DNA of 64,000 bases from assembly GCA_965220825.1 (NCBI GenBank), contig OZ244839.1:2666001-2730000 (forward strand), in the 5' to 3' direction. The stretch comes from G965220825 sp965220825 (GTDB lineage: Bacteria; Pseudomonadota; Alphaproteobacteria; UBA828). A program made the position numbers and the translations under genes. The notes beneath the pieces were generated by a model, which saw nothing but the letters and a program-made list of their open reading frames with translations, did no database searches and had not been told where the DNA came from. This document shows, piece by piece, positions 26,138-35,287 of the stretch. Position 1 is the stretch's first letter; every line of letters starts with the position of its first letter.

Positions 26138-27436
26138 ATGGCCCATCGATTCGGCCGTACTCGGGGGCTCATGGATTCGGTAGCGAGGAAAGGCCGTCTC
26201 CGCTGGCGCGGGCTCGCGCTTGGAATCGCCGTCTTCTTCTGCGTTTTTGCCACACAGCTTGCCGCCGTCCAGCCGGCTGAAGCGAAATACGCCTCCATTG
26301 TGGTGAATGCACTGACGGGCGAGGTACTGCGTTCGCGAAATGGCGATGTGCAGCGATACCCGGCATCGCTCACCAAGCTCATGACCCTCTATTTGTTGTT
26401 CGAGGCGGTCGAGACGGGCCGGCTGACCCTGGAATCGCGACTCAAGGTCTCGAGGCGGGCAGCCAGGCAACCGGCGTCTCGCCTGGGCCTTGCCGCCGGC
26501 GCGACCATCCGTGTCGAGGACGCCATCCACGCCCTGATCATCCGCTCTGCCAACGATGTCGCCGTGGTGGCGGCGGAGGCTCTGGGCGGCAGCGAGAAGA
26601 AGTTCGCCGTACTGATGACGAAGAAGGCCCGCGCCCTCGGCATGTCGCGCACCACCTTCCGAAACGCATCGGGCCTGCCCAACCGGGCGCAACGCAGCAC
26701 CGCGCGGGACATGGCGCGGCTCGCGCGCGCGATTCTGCAGCATTTCCCGCATCGCTACGACTATTTCGGGAAGAAGGTCTGGCGCTACCGCAACACCACC
26801 TACCGCAGCCACAACCGGCTGATCGGCGGCTACCCGGGTGTCGACGGCATGAAGACCGGCTACATCCGGGCTTCGGGCTTCAATCTGGTTGCATCGGCGC
26901 GGCGCGATGGGCGGCGGATCATCGCGGTCGTGTTCGGCGGCAAGACCGCGCGCTCTCGCAACGCTCACATGATGGGGCTCCTCGACACGGGCTTCAAACG
27001 GCTTGCGGCGCTCGATGCGAAACGGGGATGGATCGCCGGGGTCCCGAAGCCGGTCTTCAAGTTCTATCCGACCGTCGTGACGCGCGCTGCGGCCGAGGGA
27101 GCCCACGCGTCCGCCGCGCCCGCGCCCACCGGGCGGGAGCGGGGGAGCGGGGGAGCATGGGGGATTCAGGTGGGTGCTTACGCCACGGTGGAGGCTGCGG
27201 AAAGCGCACTGCAGGCCGCCTCGCGGCGCGCGGGATCGCGGTTGGACGACGCGGCGCCCGCACTGGCCCGGCACCGCTCCGACCGGGGCACGTTCTACCG
27301 CGCCCGCTTCGTGGGGATGGAGCGCAACGAAGCGAGCCGGGCGTGCGCCGCACTGGAGACGCCTGCGCTCCCCTGCATGGTGATTCGCACGCTGGAACTC
27401 CCGCCGGTCGTCCCGGCGGGAGCACGGCGTTCCTGA
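26138..27436 (+). CDS. D-alanyl-D-alanine carboxypeptidase with C-terminal SPOR domain
   Basis: Trims peptidoglycan stem peptides in the periplasm. The 432-residue protein has an N-terminal signal/anchor helix (about residues 25-45, ending VQPAEA), the serine motif SLTK, the SAN motif and the KTG motif (GMKTGYIRASG) of low-molecular-weight penicillin-binding proteins (S11 peptidases). A linker leads to a C-terminal SPOR-like domain (about residues 345-420, beginning WGIQVGAYA), which binds denuded glycan at division sites. The ATG at 26138 is used; an internal ATG 33 bases later is possible. It is convergent with hyuB. Confidence 0.93.
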   Translation: MAHRFGRTRGLMDSVARKGRLRWRGLALGIAVFFCVFATQLAAVQPAEAKYASIVVNALTGEVLRSRNGDVQRYPASLTKLMTLYLLFEAVETGRLTLESRLKVSRRAARQPASRLGLAAGATIRVEDAIHALIIRSANDVAVVAAEALGGSEKKFAVLMTKKARALGMSRTTFRNASGLPNRAQRSTARDMARLARAILQHFPHRYDYFGKKVWRYRNTTYRSHNRLIGGYPGVDGMKTGYIRASGFNLVASARRDGRRIIAVVFGGKTARSRNAHMMGLLDTGFKRLAALDAKRGWIAGVPKPVFKFYPTVVTRAAAEGAHASAAPAPTGRERGSGGAWGIQVGAYATVEAAESALQAASRRAGSRLDDAAPALARHRSDRGTFYRARFVGMERNEASRACAALETPALPCMVIRTLELPPVVPAGARRS

Positions 27437-27448
27437 CTCGGCCCGCGC

Positions 27449-29161
27449 CTACGCGGTCTCGAGGCCGTAATCCTCCCGCGCGGTCTTCTCGGAGATGTAG
27501 CCCTCCGCAAGATCCTCCATGACCCGCTCGCGCGGGCGCCGTTTCGGATCGCCCCAACCGCCCCCGCCCGGGGTCTGGAAGCGGATCGAATCGCCCGGCC
27601 GGATGCGGACATTGCTCCACTTGCTCGGGCTGGTCTTGCCGAATGCCTCGTCGATCATCCGCCAGGACGAGGTGTTGGCCGCCTGGTGCCAAGTTCCGGC
27701 GAGGCCGCCGGGATGGCCGCCATGGAGCCCCCAGGCCCGGTTGCGGTGGCGGTCCGACATCTGGCTCCCGGTGATCTCGGTCTTGAGGCTCTTGATGGTG
27801 CGCTGGGTGCTGAGCCCGCCGCGCTGCTCCCCCGCACCGCCCGAATCCTGCACGAGTTGGTAGGATTCCGTGCGCCAGGGGAAGCGGGTCTCGAACACCT
27901 CCACCGGGACCACGCGGCAATTGCCGTTGATGGAATCGGTGGCGTCGTTGCCGTCTGCGAAGCTGCGCCCGCCCCAGCCGGAAAGCTCGATCGCGTAGCA
28001 GACGAACTGCTCGTCCGTGTCCGGGTCGGTGCCGCCGAAGACGAAATTGGTATGGGTGGCGCCCTCCGCCGCCATGGTGCGGTCCGGCAGTGCGGGCGAG
28101 AGCGCGCCGATCACGGCGCCGGCGATCTTGCAGTGGGTCTCGGTGTTGCCGCCCACCTCCGGCCCCGGATAGTCGACGTTCAACATGGTGCCGGGTGGCG
28201 AGACCACGCGGATCGGGCGGAAGCAGCCGGAATTTTTGGGGATGGTCTCGTCGGTGACATGCAGGATGCCGTTATAGGCCGCCGAATAGGAGACGCCGAG
28301 CGTGGCGTTGATCGGCCCGCGCGCCTGCGGCGAGGTCCCGGAATAGTCGATCACCACCTCGTCGCCCTGGACATGGACTGCGACGGCGATCTTGTAGGGC
28401 TTGGCCTCGATGCCGTCGTCCTCCACCTGGTCCTCGAAGCGGTAGATGCCGTCCTCGATCGCCCCCAGCTCGGCGCGCATCCGGCTCTCGGAATAGTTCA
28501 GCAGGTCCTCGACGTTCCGGCGGAAGGCGTCCTTTCCATATTTTCGAATGAGGGTCGCGAGGCCGCGCTCGCCGGTGTCCACGCCGGCGATGAGCGCACG
28601 GAGATCGCCATAGTTGTAGCGGGGCGTGCGGACGTTCGCGAGAAGCAGCTTCCAGACTTCCTCCACGTCCTCGCCGCGGCTCCTGATCTTCACCGGGGGT
28701 ACGCGGATCCCTTCGTGGAAGATTTCCGTCGCCTCGCCGGCGAACGCGCCCGGGACCATGCCGCCGATCTCCTGGAGATGGCCGATGGTCATGGCGAAAC
28801 CCATCAGTTCGTCATCCACGAAGACGGGTTTTATGAGCGTGTGCTCGGGGCAGTGCAGGCCGCCGCGATAGGGGTCGTTGTGGCAGATCACGTCGCCGGG
28901 CGCCAAGGTCTCCAGCGGGATCTCCTTGACGCAGCTTCGAACCAGGAGCGGCACCCCGCCGATCATGGACGGGCAATATTCGGCCTGCGCGATCATCTCG
29001 CCTTCGGGGCTCGCCAGCGCGCAGGTGAAGTCGAGCGCTTCGTTGAAGATCGTCGAATAGGACGTCTTCATCAGCACGATGCCCATTTCGCGGCAGACGG
29101 CGGTCATGGTCGAATCGATGATCGACATGGTCACCATGTCGATTTCTGACTTCTGGCTCAT
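27449..29161 (-). CDS. Hydantoinase B/oxoprolinase family protein (HyuB)
   Basis: A 570-residue subunit of the hydantoinase/oxoprolinase family. Recognisable blocks are CREMGIVLMKTSYSTIF, NDPYRGGLHCPEHT, AFAGEATEIFHEGIRVPP, VIDYSGTSPQARGPIN, GNTETHCKI and the C-terminal TPGGGGWGDP. The ATG at 29161 is used because it sits 1 base after the hyuA stop; the frame extends 6 codons upstream into hyuA. HyuA and HyuB act together, HyuA binding ATP. Exact substrate (hydantoin, oxoproline or another cyclic amide) is unknown. Confidence 0.94.
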   Translation of the reverse strand: MSQKSEIDMVTMSIIDSTMTAVCREMGIVLMKTSYSTIFNEALDFTCALASPEGEMIAQAEYCPSMIGGVPLLVRSCVKEIPLETLAPGDVICHNDPYRGGLHCPEHTLIKPVFVDDELMGFAMTIGHLQEIGGMVPGAFAGEATEIFHEGIRVPPVKIRSRGEDVEEVWKLLLANVRTPRYNYGDLRALIAGVDTGERGLATLIRKYGKDAFRRNVEDLLNYSESRMRAELGAIEDGIYRFEDQVEDDGIEAKPYKIAVAVHVQGDEVVIDYSGTSPQARGPINATLGVSYSAAYNGILHVTDETIPKNSGCFRPIRVVSPPGTMLNVDYPGPEVGGNTETHCKIAGAVIGALSPALPDRTMAAEGATHTNFVFGGTDPDTDEQFVCYAIELSGWGGRSFADGNDATDSINGNCRVVPVEVFETRFPWRTESYQLVQDSGGAGEQRGGLSTQRTIKSLKTEITGSQMSDRHRNRAWGLHGGHPGGLAGTWHQAANTSSWRMIDEAFGKTSPSKWSNVRIRPGDSIRFQTPGGGGWGDPKRRPRERVMEDLAEGYISEKTAREDYGLETA

Positions 29162-29162
29162 G

Positions 29163-31205
29163 TCAGGACTCCTGGGCAATGCGGCCTATGAGGAGGTTGC
29201 CGTAGCGGTCCACCTTGAGCGGCTGGCCGGGTCGCAGCACGGTAACGGAGACCGGTTCCTCGATGATTGCGGGGCCGGTGAGCGTGTGGCCGTCCTTCAG
29301 GTCCGCCCTGTGGTAGATGGGCGTCTCGTGACGCCCGTCGTCGAAGACGACGGAGCGCATCCCCACGGCCTCCGGCGCGCCCGACTGGGCCGCGATAGTG
29401 GCGAGGTCGGGCTTGTCGGTAAGCGAGACGGCCGTTGCCTTCACGGTGATGACTTCGATCACCTCCCGCGGAATGTTGAAGCCGAAGCGCGCCTTGTGCA
29501 GGTCGTGGAAGGCCTGCCAGACCTTGGGCGTCGTTTCATCGGTGAAGGCATCGAAGGCGAGCGGGATCTCCAGCTCGTAGTTCTGGCCGAGATAGCGCAT
29601 CTCCAGGGAGCGGTGGATCTCCAGGTTTCGGGTGTAGCCCTGGGCCTTCAACTCCTCGATACCGGTGGCGACGAGGGATGCCATGACTTCCGAGGCGCGG
29701 GCCTGGTCGAAGCGTTTGGACGTCATCTGCACCGTGCGCTGCACATCCACCCGTGCATCGGTAAGGATGAATCCGAAGGCGGAGAACTGCCCCGGATAGT
29801 TGGGGATCACGCCGGACGGAATATTGGCGTCGTGCATCAGGTCGGCGGCGTGCAGGGGGCCCGCGCCGCCGAAAGCGAGGAGCGAGAAGTCCCGCGGGTC
29901 GAGGCCGCGCTCGATCAGCACCGAGCGCAGCGCCCCCACCATGTTGTTGTTGGCGATCTGCACGATGGCGAGCGCGGTTTCCTCCGCCGTCCGCCCCAGC
30001 GGTTCGGCGACGCGGGAAACGGCCTTCTCGGCTGCTGCCACGTCGAGCGCCATCTCGCCGCCCAGGAAGTTCTCCGGGTTGATCCGGCCCAACAGAAGGT
30101 TGGCGTCCGTCACGGCCGGGCGTTCGCCGCCGCCGCCATAGCAGGCGGGCCCCGGGTTGGCACCCGCGCTCTCGGGCCCGACGCGCAACATGCCGCCCTT
30201 GTCGATCCAGGCGATGGAGCCGCCGCCGGCGCCGATGGTGCGGATATCGATCATGGGAATCTGGATCGGAATGCCGAACTCGACCTCGTAGTCGGTGGTG
30301 AAATTCTCCTGACCGTTGACGATGGTCGACGTATCGGTCGACGTGCCCCCCATATCAAGCGTGACCAGATGGTCGATACCGGCGAGCTTCGCGATATGCT
30401 TGCCTGCGATCACGCCGCCGGTCGGGCCGGAGACGGTCATCTGGATCGGCGTCCGCTGCGCCGCCTCCAGAGTCATTTCGCCGCCGTTGGATTTGATCAT
30501 TACGGCTTGATCGGTGATGCCGGCGGCCTTGAAGCGTGCGCGCAGATTGGCGACCTGGCGGTTCACCACGGGCTTTACATAGGCGTCGGCGATGGTCGTT
30601 GAGGCGCGCTCATACTCCTTCCACTTGGGCAGCACGTCGTAGGAGATGGAGACCGGCACGTCCGGCAGTTCCTCCTCGAGAATCTCCTTCGCGCGCCGCT
30701 CGTGGTCCGGGCGCACATAGGAGAAGAGGAAGTTGACGGCGACCGCTTCGATATCGCCTTCTTTCGCGATCTCCCGCGCAGCCTTCCGCACGCCGTCCTC
30801 GTCCAGCGGCAGGTGTATCGAGCCGTCGGACATGATCCGCTCTTCGATCTCGAAGCAGTGGCGGCGCTTGACCAGCGGTTTCGGCTTGATCCAGGTGATG
30901 TCGTAGTGGCTACGCCTGTTGCCGCGCTGGATGAAGGGGATGTCGCGGAAGCCCGCGGTGGTCACATAGGCGACCGTCGCTCCCTTGCGCTCCAGGATGG
31001 CGTTGGTCGCCACCGTGGTGCCGAGCCGGATGTTGCGGATGTCCGACGGCGTATCGAAGCGCCCGAGGCCCTGGAGAATGCCCTCATTGGGGTCATGGGG
31101 CGTGGAGAGGTTCTTCCAGACGGAAACCGCCTTGGTCGTGGGGTCGTAAGTCACGAAATCCGTGAATGTGCCGCCCACATCGATGCCTACAAGATAATCC
31201 GTCAA
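29163..31205 (-). CDS. Hydantoinase A/oxoprolinase family protein (HyuA), TTG start
   Basis: A 680-residue ATP-dependent subunit paired with HyuB. It has the phosphate-binding GIDVGGTFTDF at the N-terminus, GTTVATNAIL, the LDMGGTSTDTS block, GAGGGSIAWID and LAFGGAGPLHA. The start is placed at a TTG at 31205, because this gives the family N-terminus (LTDYLVGID) and has GGGGGAGAG just upstream; ATG starts further upstream add an unrelated 33-residue leader. It faces a divergent monooxygenase gene across about 200 bases. Confidence 0.9.
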   Translation of the reverse strand: MTDYLVGIDVGGTFTDFVTYDPTTKAVSVWKNLSTPHDPNEGILQGLGRFDTPSDIRNIRLGTTVATNAILERKGATVAYVTTAGFRDIPFIQRGNRRSHYDITWIKPKPLVKRRHCFEIEERIMSDGSIHLPLDEDGVRKAAREIAKEGDIEAVAVNFLFSYVRPDHERRAKEILEEELPDVPVSISYDVLPKWKEYERASTTIADAYVKPVVNRQVANLRARFKAAGITDQAVMIKSNGGEMTLEAAQRTPIQMTVSGPTGGVIAGKHIAKLAGIDHLVTLDMGGTSTDTSTIVNGQENFTTDYEVEFGIPIQIPMIDIRTIGAGGGSIAWIDKGGMLRVGPESAGANPGPACYGGGGERPAVTDANLLLGRINPENFLGGEMALDVAAAEKAVSRVAEPLGRTAEETALAIVQIANNNMVGALRSVLIERGLDPRDFSLLAFGGAGPLHAADLMHDANIPSGVIPNYPGQFSAFGFILTDARVDVQRTVQMTSKRFDQARASEVMASLVATGIEELKAQGYTRNLEIHRSLEMRYLGQNYELEIPLAFDAFTDETTPKVWQAFHDLHKARFGFNIPREVIEVITVKATAVSLTDKPDLATIAAQSGAPEAVGMRSVVFDDGRHETPIYHRADLKDGHTLTGPAIIEEPVSVTVLRPGQPLKVDRYGNLLIGRIAQES

Positions 31206-31409
31206 GGCCGCTCTCCCCCGCGCAAGGCGCAAACCGCGCGTTCGCCCGTTCAGTTCGTTTAACGCGATCGCGATGTTATGAGTGCCGACGGGCGTTGGCA
31301 ACATGACCGCCCGATGTGAATCCGCCGGTCGGAGCGTGCGTCCCGGGCGGGTCCCGTGCTAAGTCCTGCGCGACGGTCTGGACATCGCATTGGCGGAGAG
31401 GCGGGCGGC

Positions 31410-32753
31410 ATGGACGAACGGCGCATGATTCTGGTGGGCTTTCTGCAGGCGCAGAACTGCTCCAACTACACCGGGTCCTGGCGCCATCCGGACGCTGCCG
31501 GGGATTTCCTCACCGCCGCCTATTTCAAGCGCATCGCCGAGACCCTCGAGGCCGGCAAGTTCCATCTCGCCTTCTTCGACGACCGCCTCGCGCTCCCGGA
31601 CATCTATGGCGGCGACCACCGCGAAGCGGTGCGGAACGGCGTGCGGGTGGTGAAGATGGACCCGATTCCCATCCTTTCCGTCATGGGCGCCGCAACCTCT
31701 CGCATCGGTCTGGGCGCCACCTGCTCCACCACCTACTACCAGCCGTTTCACGTTGCGCGGCTCTTCTCCACGCTCGATCACATGAGCGGCGGTCGGGCGG
31801 CGTGGAACGTGGTGACCTCGCTGAACGATTCCGAGGCAGCGAATTTCGGCGCCGACGGCGCGGTGGAGCACAACCAGCGCTACGACCGTGCCGACGAGTT
31901 CATGGAGGTGGTGCTCGGCCATTGGGACTCGTGGGGGGAGGGTGCCATCCTCCGCGACAGGGAGAGGGGCGATTTCGCCGATCCCTCCAAGGTTCGCAGG
32001 CTCGATCACGCCGGGCGCTTTCTTAAATCCCGCGGCCCCTTCACCGTGCCGCGGACTCCCCAGGGCCGCCCCATCGTGATTCAGGCAGGCCAGAGCGGGC
32101 GCGGCCGCCAGTTCGCGGTGCGCTGGGCCGAGGTGATCTTCGCGGTCTTTCCCAATTTCGAGTTCGCGCAGAAGGCCTACGGCGCGATTCGCAGCGAAGC
32201 CGCCGAGGCGGGCCGCGATCCGTCGGGCTTCCGGCTGGCCCCTGCGGTCTATGTCACGGTGGGCGAAAGCGCGCAGGAGGCGGCGGACAAGGCGGCCCTG
32301 ATCGAAAGCCTGGCGCGGCCCATCGATACGCTGGCGCTGCTCTCGGAAGCGCTCAACTACGACTTCGCGGCGAAGCCCCGGGACGAGCCCTTCTCCGACG
32401 AGGAAATGGCCTCCATAAGCGGTCTCCAGGCGATCCGCGACCGGGTGGTCGCATTGAGCGGCAAGGCCAACCCCACGGTGGAGGATTTCGTGGTCCACAG
32501 CAGCCGGGGCACGATCCGCGAAATGCCGCATTTCGTCGGCACCGCGGAGACCGTCGCCGACGAGATGGAACAGTGGTTCCGAGGCGAGGCCTGCGACGGG
32601 TTCGTCCTGGCCGCGACCCATGTACCGGGCGCCTACGAAGACGTCGTGCGCCACGTGGTGCCCGAGCTCCAGCGCCGGGGCCTGTTCCACCGCGACTATG
32701 CCGGCCCCACGCTGAGGGAAAATCTCGGCCTGCCGCCGCTCCCCCGCGATTAG
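31410..32753 (+). CDS. NtaA/DmoA family FMN-dependent monooxygenase (luciferase-like)
   Basis: A 447-residue flavin monooxygenase of the nitrilotriacetate/dimethyl-sulfide type. Family features include FDDRLALPDIYGG, the long insert regions typical of NtaA, LGATCSTTYYQPFHVARLFSTLD (shown only in part), GRAAWNVVTSLND, and the FMN-region VIQAGQSGRGRQFA. It would work with a separate flavin reductase, not found nearby. The ATG at 31410 follows GGAGAGGCGGGC. It is divergent from hyuAB, suggesting a joint catabolic function for a sulfur- or nitrogen-containing compound; substrate not deducible. Confidence 0.92.
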   Translation: MDERRMILVGFLQAQNCSNYTGSWRHPDAAGDFLTAAYFKRIAETLEAGKFHLAFFDDRLALPDIYGGDHREAVRNGVRVVKMDPIPILSVMGAATSRIGLGATCSTTYYQPFHVARLFSTLDHMSGGRAAWNVVTSLNDSEAANFGADGAVEHNQRYDRADEFMEVVLGHWDSWGEGAILRDRERGDFADPSKVRRLDHAGRFLKSRGPFTVPRTPQGRPIVIQAGQSGRGRQFAVRWAEVIFAVFPNFEFAQKAYGAIRSEAAEAGRDPSGFRLAPAVYVTVGESAQEAADKAALIESLARPIDTLALLSEALNYDFAAKPRDEPFSDEEMASISGLQAIRDRVVALSGKANPTVEDFVVHSSRGTIREMPHFVGTAETVADEMEQWFRGEACDGFVLAATHVPGAYEDVVRHVVPELQRRGLFHRDYAGPTLRENLGLPPLPRD

Positions 32754-32851
32754 GGCCAATCCTGCCGGCGGACCGGCGGCGGCGCGGCCCGCTTGCGGGA
32801 CGAATCGGGTACTCTGCAGGCGGCGTTCGGCGAAACGGACAGTGGCGGCGC

Positions 32852-33355
32852 ATGACGCACGGAAAGACGCTCTATCTCGCAAATCCCTACGGCTTCTCGT
32901 CCCAACAGAGGGCGGGGCCGCTGGCGGTGCTCTCGGCGACGCTCGCGTCCCTCGGCGCGGAGGTCTGGGAGCCCTTCGAGCGCAACAACCAGGTGGATCG
33001 GGGCGAGCCCGGCTGGGCGTGGCGGATCGGCCAGGCCGACATGCGGGACGTGCGCGAGGCCGACGGGTTCTTCGGCGTCGTCAATGGCTGTCCGCCGGAT
33101 GAGGGCGTGATGGTGGAACTCGGCATGGCCATCGCCTGGGAGAAGCCCGTCTTCCTCTTCCGGGACGATTTCCGCCGCTGCACCGACAGCGAGGACTATC
33201 CGCTCAATCTCATGCTGTTCACGGGCCTGCCGGCGGAACGCTGGGAGGCCTGCTGGTACGGGTCGGTGGAGGAGCTGGGCGATCCCGCCAAGGGGCTTGC
33301 GCGCTGGCTCGCGGGCCTTCCGCCCCTCGCGCCTCAGGGGCCCGCGAACGTGTGA
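32852..33355 (+). CDS. Nucleoside 2-deoxyribosyltransferase-like protein
   Basis: A 167-residue protein with the family opening LYLANPYGFS, a central ADGFFGVVNG and the putative catalytic region DEGVMVELGMAIAWEKPVF, which contains the conserved glutamate. Family members exchange bases on 2-deoxyribonucleosides or hydrolyse the N-glycosidic bond. The ATG at 32852 lies 98 bases after the monooxygenase. Its stop overlaps the next gene by 4 bases (GTGA), so the two are translationally coupled. Confidence 0.85.
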   Translation: MTHGKTLYLANPYGFSSQQRAGPLAVLSATLASLGAEVWEPFERNNQVDRGEPGWAWRIGQADMRDVREADGFFGVVNGCPPDEGVMVELGMAIAWEKPVFLFRDDFRRCTDSEDYPLNLMLFTGLPAERWEACWYGSVEELGDPAKGLARWLAGLPPLAPQGPANV

Positions 33356-34674
33356 ACCCGGCAGCCGCAGCCGGGCGGCGCGACCCGGTCTACGCCCAGC
33401 ATGACGGCGCGTCGCCCACCTGGTACGAGGCGAGCGCCGGGAGCCGCCCCGCCCCGGCGCCGCTTCGGGGGGAGCGTTCGGCTGATGTCTGCGTGATCGG
33501 CGGCGGCTATGGGGGCCTTTCGGCGGCGCTCCATCTCGCCGAACGGGGTTTTTCCACCGTCCTTCTGGAAGCGCGCCGGGTCGGGAACGGCGCGTCCGGC
33601 CGCAATGGCGGCCAGGTCGGCAGCGGCTATCGTTCGGCGCAAACCGTTCTGGAGCGGGAGCTCGGCGTGGAGACGGCGCGGCGCCTCTGGTTTCTCGCCG
33701 AGGAGGCAAAGGCGATCCTATGCGAGCGGATCGCCCGCCATCGAATCGACTGCGCGCTCAAGCCCGGTATCGCCATTGCCGCCCATCGCCCGCGTCATGC
33801 GCGCGCGCTCGCGCTGGAAGCCGAGCATCTCTCGGCACGGTATGGCTACGAGGCGATGACTCCCTTGAGCCCCGTCGCGCTGCGCAGCGAGGTCGACTCG
33901 CCGGCCTTTTGCGGCGGGGTGCTGGATCGAGGCGCATGGCATCTCCATCCGCTGGACTATGCCCTGGGTCTCGCGCGCGCGGCGGAAGAGGCCGGCGCGA
34001 CGATCCACGAGTTCTCGCCCGCCGAGCGGCTGGATCCGGGCCCGCCCTGCATGGTTTCGACGGGCGCGGGGCAAATCCGGGCCAGCGCGGTGGTGCTTGC
34101 ATGCAACGGCTATCTGGAGACGCCGGATCCCGGCATCGGCCCCCGCATCGCGCCGGTTGCCAACTACATCCTGGCGACCGAGCCCTTGGGTAAGGCCGCC
34201 GCCGAGGCGTTGATTCCCAACGACATTGCGGTGGTCGATACGCGGTTCGTGGTGGACTATTTCAGGCTGTCGGCCGATCGCCGGCTGCTGTTCGGCGGTG
34301 GCGAGAGCTATGGCCGGCGCTTCCCCGCCGATATCGCGCGCATCGTCCGTCCCGCCATGCTGCGCGTCTTCCCCCAGCTCGCGGCCGTTGGCACGGACTA
34401 CGCCTGGGGCGGCACGCTCGCGATCACGCGGAGCCGCATGCCGGACATAGGCCGTGCGGGCGCCCAGGTCTACTACGCCCAGGGCTTTTCCGGCCATGGC
34501 GTGGCGCTCGCGACGCTTGCCGGAAAACTCCTCGCCGAGGCCGTTGCCGGGACGCTCGAGCGCTTCGACCTTTTCGCACGCCTTCCGCACCGGCCGTTTC
34601 CGGGAGGGGTCCTTCTGCGCCGCCCGACCGTCGCCCTCGCCATGACGCTCGCGGCGCTCGCCGACCGGGTGTGA
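33352..34674 (+). CDS. FAD-dependent oxidoreductase (gamma-glutamylputrescine oxidase-like)
   Basis: A 440-residue DAO-family flavoprotein. After about 40 residues it shows the dinucleotide fold DVCVIGGGYGGLSAALHLAERG, then GASGRNGGQVGSGY, typical of PuuB/OrdL-like amine oxidases, and a C-terminal GFSGHGVALATLAGKLLAE. It begins with a GTG overlapping the stop of the deoxyribosyltransferase gene. It would oxidise an amine such as a glutamylated polyamine or a methylated amino acid, but the substrate is not shown by sequence. Confidence 0.9.
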   Translation: MNPAAAAGRRDPVYAQHDGASPTWYEASAGSRPAPAPLRGERSADVCVIGGGYGGLSAALHLAERGFSTVLLEARRVGNGASGRNGGQVGSGYRSAQTVLERELGVETARRLWFLAEEAKAILCERIARHRIDCALKPGIAIAAHRPRHARALALEAEHLSARYGYEAMTPLSPVALRSEVDSPAFCGGVLDRGAWHLHPLDYALGLARAAEEAGATIHEFSPAERLDPGPPCMVSTGAGQIRASAVVLACNGYLETPDPGIGPRIAPVANYILATEPLGKAAAEALIPNDIAVVDTRFVVDYFRLSADRRLLFGGGESYGRRFPADIARIVRPAMLRVFPQLAAVGTDYAWGGTLAITRSRMPDIGRAGAQVYYAQGFSGHGVALATLAGKLLAEAVAGTLERFDLFARLPHRPFPGGVLLRRPTVALAMTLAALADRV

Positions 34675-35128
34675 GCCCGTGCGGCTGTGCAAGTTCAGAC
34701 AGGTATGAGACGCGTCTCTTGAGACGAGCTTTGGGGGTCTCCGACGCGGTTGGTGGACAGATCAACCGCAATGAGACCTCCATGATCGCTTTGGTGCGCG
34801 GGTCTCCAGGCCCGCATTTTTCTTCTTTTCGAAAAACAAAAACATGCGGGCCTGGAGACCCGCGCACCAAAAAAGGGCGACGCGCGACCGCCCCTACCGC
34901 CGGTTCGCCGGATTTGCACGGCCCCACCGGAGCCACGTTTCCAGCTCACGCCTCGACAAGCTCCAGGCCGGCATGCCTTTCCCGGTCAAGGCCCTATACC
35001 TTGCCAACCTGACGGCCGACGAAGCCCCAGCGTCTCAAACATCCCGAACGAGGACATGGCTTTGTGCGGAGCGAGGGGCGGGGTATGCTGCGCCGTCCGC
35101 GGGCGTCGCGGGCGGTGCAAGGGCTTGA
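34675..35128. other. Intergenic region with palindromes, no gene recognised
   Basis: The 454 bases between the FAD oxidase and tRNA-Leu(TAG) hold no convincing gene; short open frames here are shadows of repeats. It contains a 12-base palindrome GAGACGCGTCTC at 34707-34718, a long palindromic repeat at 34790-34871, and directly after it a GGGCGAC/GACCGCCCC-type GC motif. The last 200 bases show nothing I could identify beyond the upstream region of the tRNA. Confidence 0.6.
34790..34871. repeat. Dispersed palindromic repeat, copy 2
   Basis: Perfect 28-base inverted arms (34790-34817 and 34844-34871, core GCGGGTCTCCAGGCCCGCA) surround a 26-base AT-rich centre containing TTTTCGAAAA. The core is identical to the arm of copy 1 at 26 kb. 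Because the arms extend further here and pair without mismatch, this may be the younger or better preserved copy. A hairpin of this size could also halt transcription. Confidence 0.85.
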
Positions 35129-35213
35129 GCGGGCGTGGCGGAATTGGTAGACGCGCATGGCTTAGGACCATGTGGCTCAGGCCGTGGGGGTTCGAATCCC
35201 TTCGCCCGCACCA
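35129..35213 (+). tRNA. tRNA-Leu (anticodon TAG)
   Basis: Class II tRNA starting GCGGGCGTGGCGGAATTGG. The anticodon stem CATGG/CCATG frames the loop CTTAGGA, giving anticodon TAG. The T-arm has GGTTCGAATCC, the acceptor stem GCGGGCG pairs with CGCCCGC, and CCA is encoded at 35211-35213. It lies 74 bases upstream of tig. It is the third leucine isoacceptor gene in the window. Confidence 0.97.
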
Positions 35214-35287
35214 ACATCGACATTCGGTCGTCTTCCCGTCCCCATACCCTTGAACCGATCTCCGGATTCTGAAACGAGCGGCAGGCC

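Noticed and set aside
34671..35128. Short open frames in the 34.7-35.1 kb intergenic region
   Set aside because: They run through the palindromic repeat and tRNA leader, have no start context or family motifs, and are explained by the repeat.
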